From: Bog-756 sp963776225
GTDB taxonomy: Bacteria; Actinomycetota; Acidimicrobiia; Acidimicrobiales; RAAP-2
Length of the DNA stretch: 64,000 nucleotides
NCBI GenBank assembly: GCA_963776225.1
Contig: CAVZLL010000004.1
Coordinates: 496,001-560,000, forward strand
Direction of reading: 5' to 3'
In this document: piece after piece, positions 60,822 to 64,000 of the stretch
Layout of the letters: every line of letters begins with the position of its first letter
Numbering within the stretch: the stretch's first letter is position 1
The notes under the pieces: generated by a model
Told to the model about the DNA's origin: nothing
Databases searched by the model: none
What the model saw: the letters and a program-made list of their open reading frames with translations, nothing else
Program-made: the position numbers and the translations under genes

Positions 60822-61130
60822 ATGGCGGCAATTCCCCGCGACGTGCAGGAGGTCCTCCGGGCCTCGATGACCAATTACCTCGAGTCGGACCTCGCCTTCC
60901 ACCGGCTCGTGCAGGAGCTGGTCGAGTCGGGCACCCCCCTCTCGACGACCCAGCGGGCCGAGGTCGAGGAGCTCCGGCAGCGTCGCGACTACCTGCTGCA
61001 CGTCCGCATGCGCGACCTCCGGAACATCGGCTGGCCCACCCCCAACCAGATCGGCCGACAGAGCGGGGCCCCGGCCGACCCCTTCGGGCGCCCTCGTCCC
61101 TACGAACCGAGGGCGCCGCTCGCCCGCTGA
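60822..61130 (+). CDS. 102-residue helical protein, unknown
   Basis: A charged, mostly alpha-helical protein (VQEVLRASMTNYLESDLAFH, then EVEELRQRRDYLLHVRMRDL) with a Pro/Arg-rich end. No family recognised. The ATG follows AAGGGTGGTGG. It lies 112 bp after the acyltransferase and 38 bp before the lipoprotein hydrolase. Confidence 0.6.
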   Translation: MAAIPRDVQEVLRASMTNYLESDLAFHRLVQELVESGTPLSTTQRAEVEELRQRRDYLLHVRMRDLRNIGWPTPNQIGRQSGAPADPFGRPRPYEPRAPLAR

Positions 61131-61168
61131 TCCCGATCACCGGGGCGGCTCGGTGCAAGACTCCCGCC

Positions 61169-62890
61169 ATGCTCGCCGCCGGTCGTCGCTCCCGCCTACC
61201 CAAACCGGGGTCCCCTCGCGGGGCTCGGACGGTCGGGCTCCTTGCGCTGGTCGTGGGCGTCCTCGCCGGTTGTTCCTCCGCCTCCCCGGCGTCCCCCGCC
61301 GGCGGAACGGCAGGGTCGGCCTCTGCCTCGACGACCGCCTGCCACCACCCGCGACCGGTCCATCCCGTCGTGGCCACCCCGGTCGCCGGGTCGACGACCG
61401 ACTGGGACGTCCGCTCGTTCGACGGGACGATCATCCGTGCCCACTGGTTCCCCGTCGCCCGGTACCGAGCGGGCGCAACCGCCGGAGCGCACCCGACCGT
61501 CCTCATGGGCCCGGGATGGAGCCTCCCGGGCGACACCGACACCCGGACGGTGACCACCGAGAGCACCGCGCTGCTCGGTGCGGTCCACATCCGCGACCTC
61601 CTCGACGCCGGCTACAACGTGCTCACCTGGGACCCGCGTGGTTTCGGCGCATCGGGCGGTCTGGCCGAGGTCGACAGCCCGCGGTACGAGGCACGGGACG
61701 TGAGCACGCTCATCGACTGGGTCGCCACCCGGCCCGGTGTCCGGCTCGACGCCCCGGGCGACCCCCGGATGGGCATGGTCGGCGGATCCTACGGGGGCGG
61801 GATCCAGCTGGTGACCGCAGCCCAGGACTGCCGGGTCGACGCCATCGTGCCCACCATCGCCTGGCACTCCCTCACCTCCAGCCTGGACAAGTCGACGACC
61901 CCCAAGACCGGCTGGGCGAGCGAGCTGGTCGCCGCCGCCTCGAGCGACCACCTGGCACCGGAGGTCACGTCCAGCTACCAGACGGCGGCGCAGACCGGCG
62001 CGACCACCGCGGCCGAGGAGGCCTGGTTCGCCGCCCGCGGTCCGGACGGGACCGTGGGCCGCATCCGAGCGCCGACCCTCATCGTCCAGGGAACCGTCGA
62101 CACCCTGTTCACCCTCCAGGAGGGCGTCGACAACTACGGGATCCTGCGCGCCCACGGTGTGCCCACCGCCATGCTCTGGTTCTGCGGCGGCCACGGGGTC
62201 TGCCTCACCCCACCGGGCAACGGTCCGAGCACCGAGCAGGCCACCCTGGTGTGGCTCGCCCGCTACGTGAAGCGCGACACCTCGGTCGACACCGGAGCCG
62301 GCTTCACCTTCGTGGACCAGAACGGCACCGTCTACGCCGCGCCCTCCTACCCGCCGCACACCGGCCTCCCGATCACCGCGTCGGGGTCGGGCACCCTCCC
62401 CCTGGTGGCCGGCGGTGGCGCGGGACCGCTCACCAGCGTCCCGGCCGGCGCCTCGACCCAGGCGCTCTCCGGGTTGGTCGCACCGATCACCCCCGCGCCG
62501 GCGACCAACGCGGTCGACGTGCCGATTCCGGTCGACCGCTCGGCGGTGGTCGAGGGAGCACCGGTCCTCACCCTCACCTACCATGGCACCGCCGCGCCGG
62601 GGACCCGCCTCATGCGGGTCTTCGCCCAGCTGGTCGACAGGACGACCGGGCTCGTGCTCGGCAACCAGATCACCCCGGTCCCGGTCGCCCTCGACGGGTC
62701 GTCCCACTCGACCTCGGTGCCCCTCGAGATCGTCGCGTACACCGCCGGCCGATCCTCCCGTCTCGAGCTGCAGCTGGTCGCGACCACCGTCGCCTACGCA
62801 ACGCCACGCCTCGGCGGCTCGATCACCTTCAGCCGGATCGGACTGGTCCTCCCGACGGTCGAGCAGCTCGCGTCGGAGACGGGGCGCTGA
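61169..62890 (+). CDS. CocE/NonD-family lipoprotein hydrolase
   Basis: A 573-residue exported alpha/beta hydrolase of the X-Pro dipeptidyl-peptidase/CocE type. A basic signal is followed by a lipobox VLAGC (about 31-35). VLMGPGWSLPGD is near the oxyanion hole, TWDPRGFGASGG precedes the nucleophile VGGSYGGGIQLVTA, and QGTVDTLFTLQEG gives the acid. The C-terminal 150 residues are a jelly-roll domain. The substrate may be an ester, amide or peptide. It is on the membrane surface. Confidence 0.88.
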   Translation: MLAAGRRSRLPKPGSPRGARTVGLLALVVGVLAGCSSASPASPAGGTAGSASASTTACHHPRPVHPVVATPVAGSTTDWDVRSFDGTIIRAHWFPVARYRAGATAGAHPTVLMGPGWSLPGDTDTRTVTTESTALLGAVHIRDLLDAGYNVLTWDPRGFGASGGLAEVDSPRYEARDVSTLIDWVATRPGVRLDAPGDPRMGMVGGSYGGGIQLVTAAQDCRVDAIVPTIAWHSLTSSLDKSTTPKTGWASELVAAASSDHLAPEVTSSYQTAAQTGATTAAEEAWFAARGPDGTVGRIRAPTLIVQGTVDTLFTLQEGVDNYGILRAHGVPTAMLWFCGGHGVCLTPPGNGPSTEQATLVWLARYVKRDTSVDTGAGFTFVDQNGTVYAAPSYPPHTGLPITASGSGTLPLVAGGGAGPLTSVPAGASTQALSGLVAPITPAPATNAVDVPIPVDRSAVVEGAPVLTLTYHGTAAPGTRLMRVFAQLVDRTTGLVLGNQITPVPVALDGSSHSTSVPLEIVAYTAGRSSRLELQLVATTVAYATPRLGGSITFSRIGLVLPTVEQLASETGR

Positions 62891-62911
62891 CCGAGGTCCG
62901 ACGTCGTCGGT

Positions 62912-63997
62912 TCAGCGAGGGGCGCGGGGCAGCCCGAGGCCGATCCAGGAGATGATGTCCCGCTGGATCTCGTTGGTGCCCCCGCCGAAGGTGAAGATGG
63001 TCTGGCCGCGGGACTGCTGCTCGAGCCGGCCCCGGAGCACGGCACCGGGAGCGCCTTCGGGCAGGTACCCGCGCTGGCCCACGATCTCCAGCAGGAGCCG
63101 GTAGGCCTCGAGGGCGAACTCACTCCCGTAGACCTTGGTCGCCGAGGCGTCCGCCGGGTGGAGCCCGGAGCCTGCGGCCCAGGCCACCTTCCAGTTGAGC
63201 AGCTTCAGGTACTCCGCTCGCGCCCAGAGCCGGGCCAGGTGCATCCGGACCCACTCCTGGTCGATGACCCTGCGCCCGTCGGCGAGACGCTCGTCCCGGG
63301 CCCAGGCCCGAACCTCCTCGATGCTGCGCAGGATGCCCGAGACCGGGCAGATGGCCACCCGCTCGTGGTTGAGCTGGTTGGTGATGAGGGTCCATCCCCG
63401 GTTCTCATCGCCGACCAGGTTCGCCGCCGGGACCCGCACGTCCTCGTAGTAGGTCGAGCTGGTGAACTCACCGGCCACGGTGGGAAGGGGCGTCCACCCG
63501 AACCCGGGCGCGTCGGTGGGCACGATGAAGACGGAGAGCCCCTTGTGCTTGGGCGCCTCCGGATCGGTGCGGGCGGCCAGCCAGACGTAGTCGGCGTACT
63601 GGATCGCACTCGTGTAGAGCTTCTCGCCGTTGATCACGTACTCGTCGCCGTCACGCACCGCCCGCGTCCGCAGGGCGGCCAGATCCGTCCCGGCGGTGGG
63701 TTCCGTGTAGCCGATCGAGAAGTGGGTCTCGCCGCGGAGGATGCCCGGCAGGATCCGCTGCTTCTGCTCCTCGGTGCCCAGCTGCATGATGGCGGGGCCG
63801 ACGCTGTTCAGGGTGAGGAGCGGCAGCGGAACACCCGCCCAGTGCGACTCCTCGACGAAGATCATCTGGTCGACCGGCCCGCGGGCCTGGCCCCCGTACT
63901 CGGTGGGCCAACCGATCCCGAGCCAGCCGTCGGTGCCCATCCGGCGGATGGTCGCGCGGTAGTCGGGACCTCCGATACCCGATCCGGTCTCGGCCAC
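62912..63997 (-). CDS. Acyl-CoA dehydrogenase, cut by the window edge
   Basis: 361 residues are visible, all but the N-terminal helices; the true start is beyond the window. FAD/substrate signatures are FSIGYTEPTAGTDLAALRTR and NGEKLYTSAIQYADYVWLAA. The C-terminal end GQTIFTFGGGTNEIQRDIIS has Gly where many dehydrogenases have the catalytic Glu (YEGT), so it may be one subunit of a hetero-oligomer, as in mycobacterial steroid FadE pairs. A beta-oxidation role is likely; the partner would lie outside. Confidence 0.85.
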   Translation of the reverse strand: MAETGSGIGGPDYRATIRRMGTDGWLGIGWPTEYGGQARGPVDQMIFVEESHWAGVPLPLLTLNSVGPAIMQLGTEEQKQRILPGILRGETHFSIGYTEPTAGTDLAALRTRAVRDGDEYVINGEKLYTSAIQYADYVWLAARTDPEAPKHKGLSVFIVPTDAPGFGWTPLPTVAGEFTSSTYYEDVRVPAANLVGDENRGWTLITNQLNHERVAICPVSGILRSIEEVRAWARDERLADGRRVIDQEWVRMHLARLWARAEYLKLLNWKVAWAAGSGLHPADASATKVYGSEFALEAYRLLLEIVGQRGYLPEGAPGAVLRGRLEQQSRGQTIFTFGGGTNEIQRDIISWIGLGLPRAPR

Positions 63998-64000
63998 CAG

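Noticed and set aside
61153..62955. 600-residue Arg/Pro-rich frame overlapping the CocE lipoprotein
   Set aside because: Shadow frame typical of high-GC coding DNA; the lipoprotein frame has a lipobox and catalytic motifs.
1..64000. CRISPR array, rRNA or tRNA genes
   Set aside because: No regularly spaced repeats, no rRNA-like sequence and no complete cloverleaf were seen on reading; a tRNAscan/Infernal run would settle it.

Overview
The window looks like a chromosomal stretch of a high-GC actinobacterium. The reasons are dense GC-rich genes, many GTG (and one TTG) starts with purine-rich ribosome sites, and the gene content: an EncFtn-type ferritin, BON and HdeD stress proteins, a P450 next to a Rieske oxygenase, NTF2-like and amidohydrolase catabolic genes, and an acyl-CoA dehydrogenase. 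An acidimicrobial (Acidimicrobiia-like) soil lineage is my best guess; the class is inference only. I see no rRNA, tRNA or CRISPR array.

Layout. (1) 0.3-22.2 kb: an island of small stress, envelope and metal genes (BON proteins, HdeD, DUF6325, DUF7144, AI-2E exporter, DUF1345, an Nramp-like transporter with a PRC/MgtE-N partner, a nitrobindin-like haem protein, a VIT-family transporter) plus GH65 and GH43 glycosidases and a broken diacylglycerol kinase. Nearly every transcription unit here has the same 18-bp dyad (ATCMCGYG-N2-YRCGKGAT, always 8-2-8) 34-116 bp before its start codon. I count 15 copies and do not recognise the motif. This is the most interesting signal in the window: it looks like the operator of one regulator controlling an island-wide regulon, and no regulator gene is visible inside the island. 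(2) 22.3-26.6 kb: mobile-element debris, including a transposase fragment, an IS256-family element with a perfect 9-bp target duplication that splits a gene, and HNH and benzoylformate-decarboxylase fragments. (3) 26.7-31.2 kb: a TetR-controlled oxidative catabolic cluster (P450, Rieske oxygenase, DapB-like reductase). (4) 31.6-38.2 kb: an ECF sigma factor with a membrane partner, an orphan encapsulated-ferritin cargo protein, two methyltransferases, an OsmC protein and a flavin monooxygenase. (5) 38.3-44.5 kb: a stretch where almost every gene is truncated or frameshifted (TetR and amidohydrolase fragments, HtpX, LemA, a beta-lactamase remnant, and GH92 with about ten frame changes). (6) 44.5-64 kb: visibly more GC-rich and almost free of frameshifts, with tightly packed operons of hydrolases, MFS transporters, PhyH dioxygenase, nucleosidase, L,D-transpeptidase, flavin oxidoreductase, a conserved unknown 415-aa protein, acyltransferase-3/SGNH, a CocE-like lipoprotein and an acyl-CoA dehydrogenase cut by the window edge.

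Frameshifts. Single-base indels break at least seven genes between 7.9 and 44.5 kb, while the protein sequence stays good on both sides of each break. Either consensus errors in part of the assembly or very recent decay could explain this, so the pseudogene labels are provisional.
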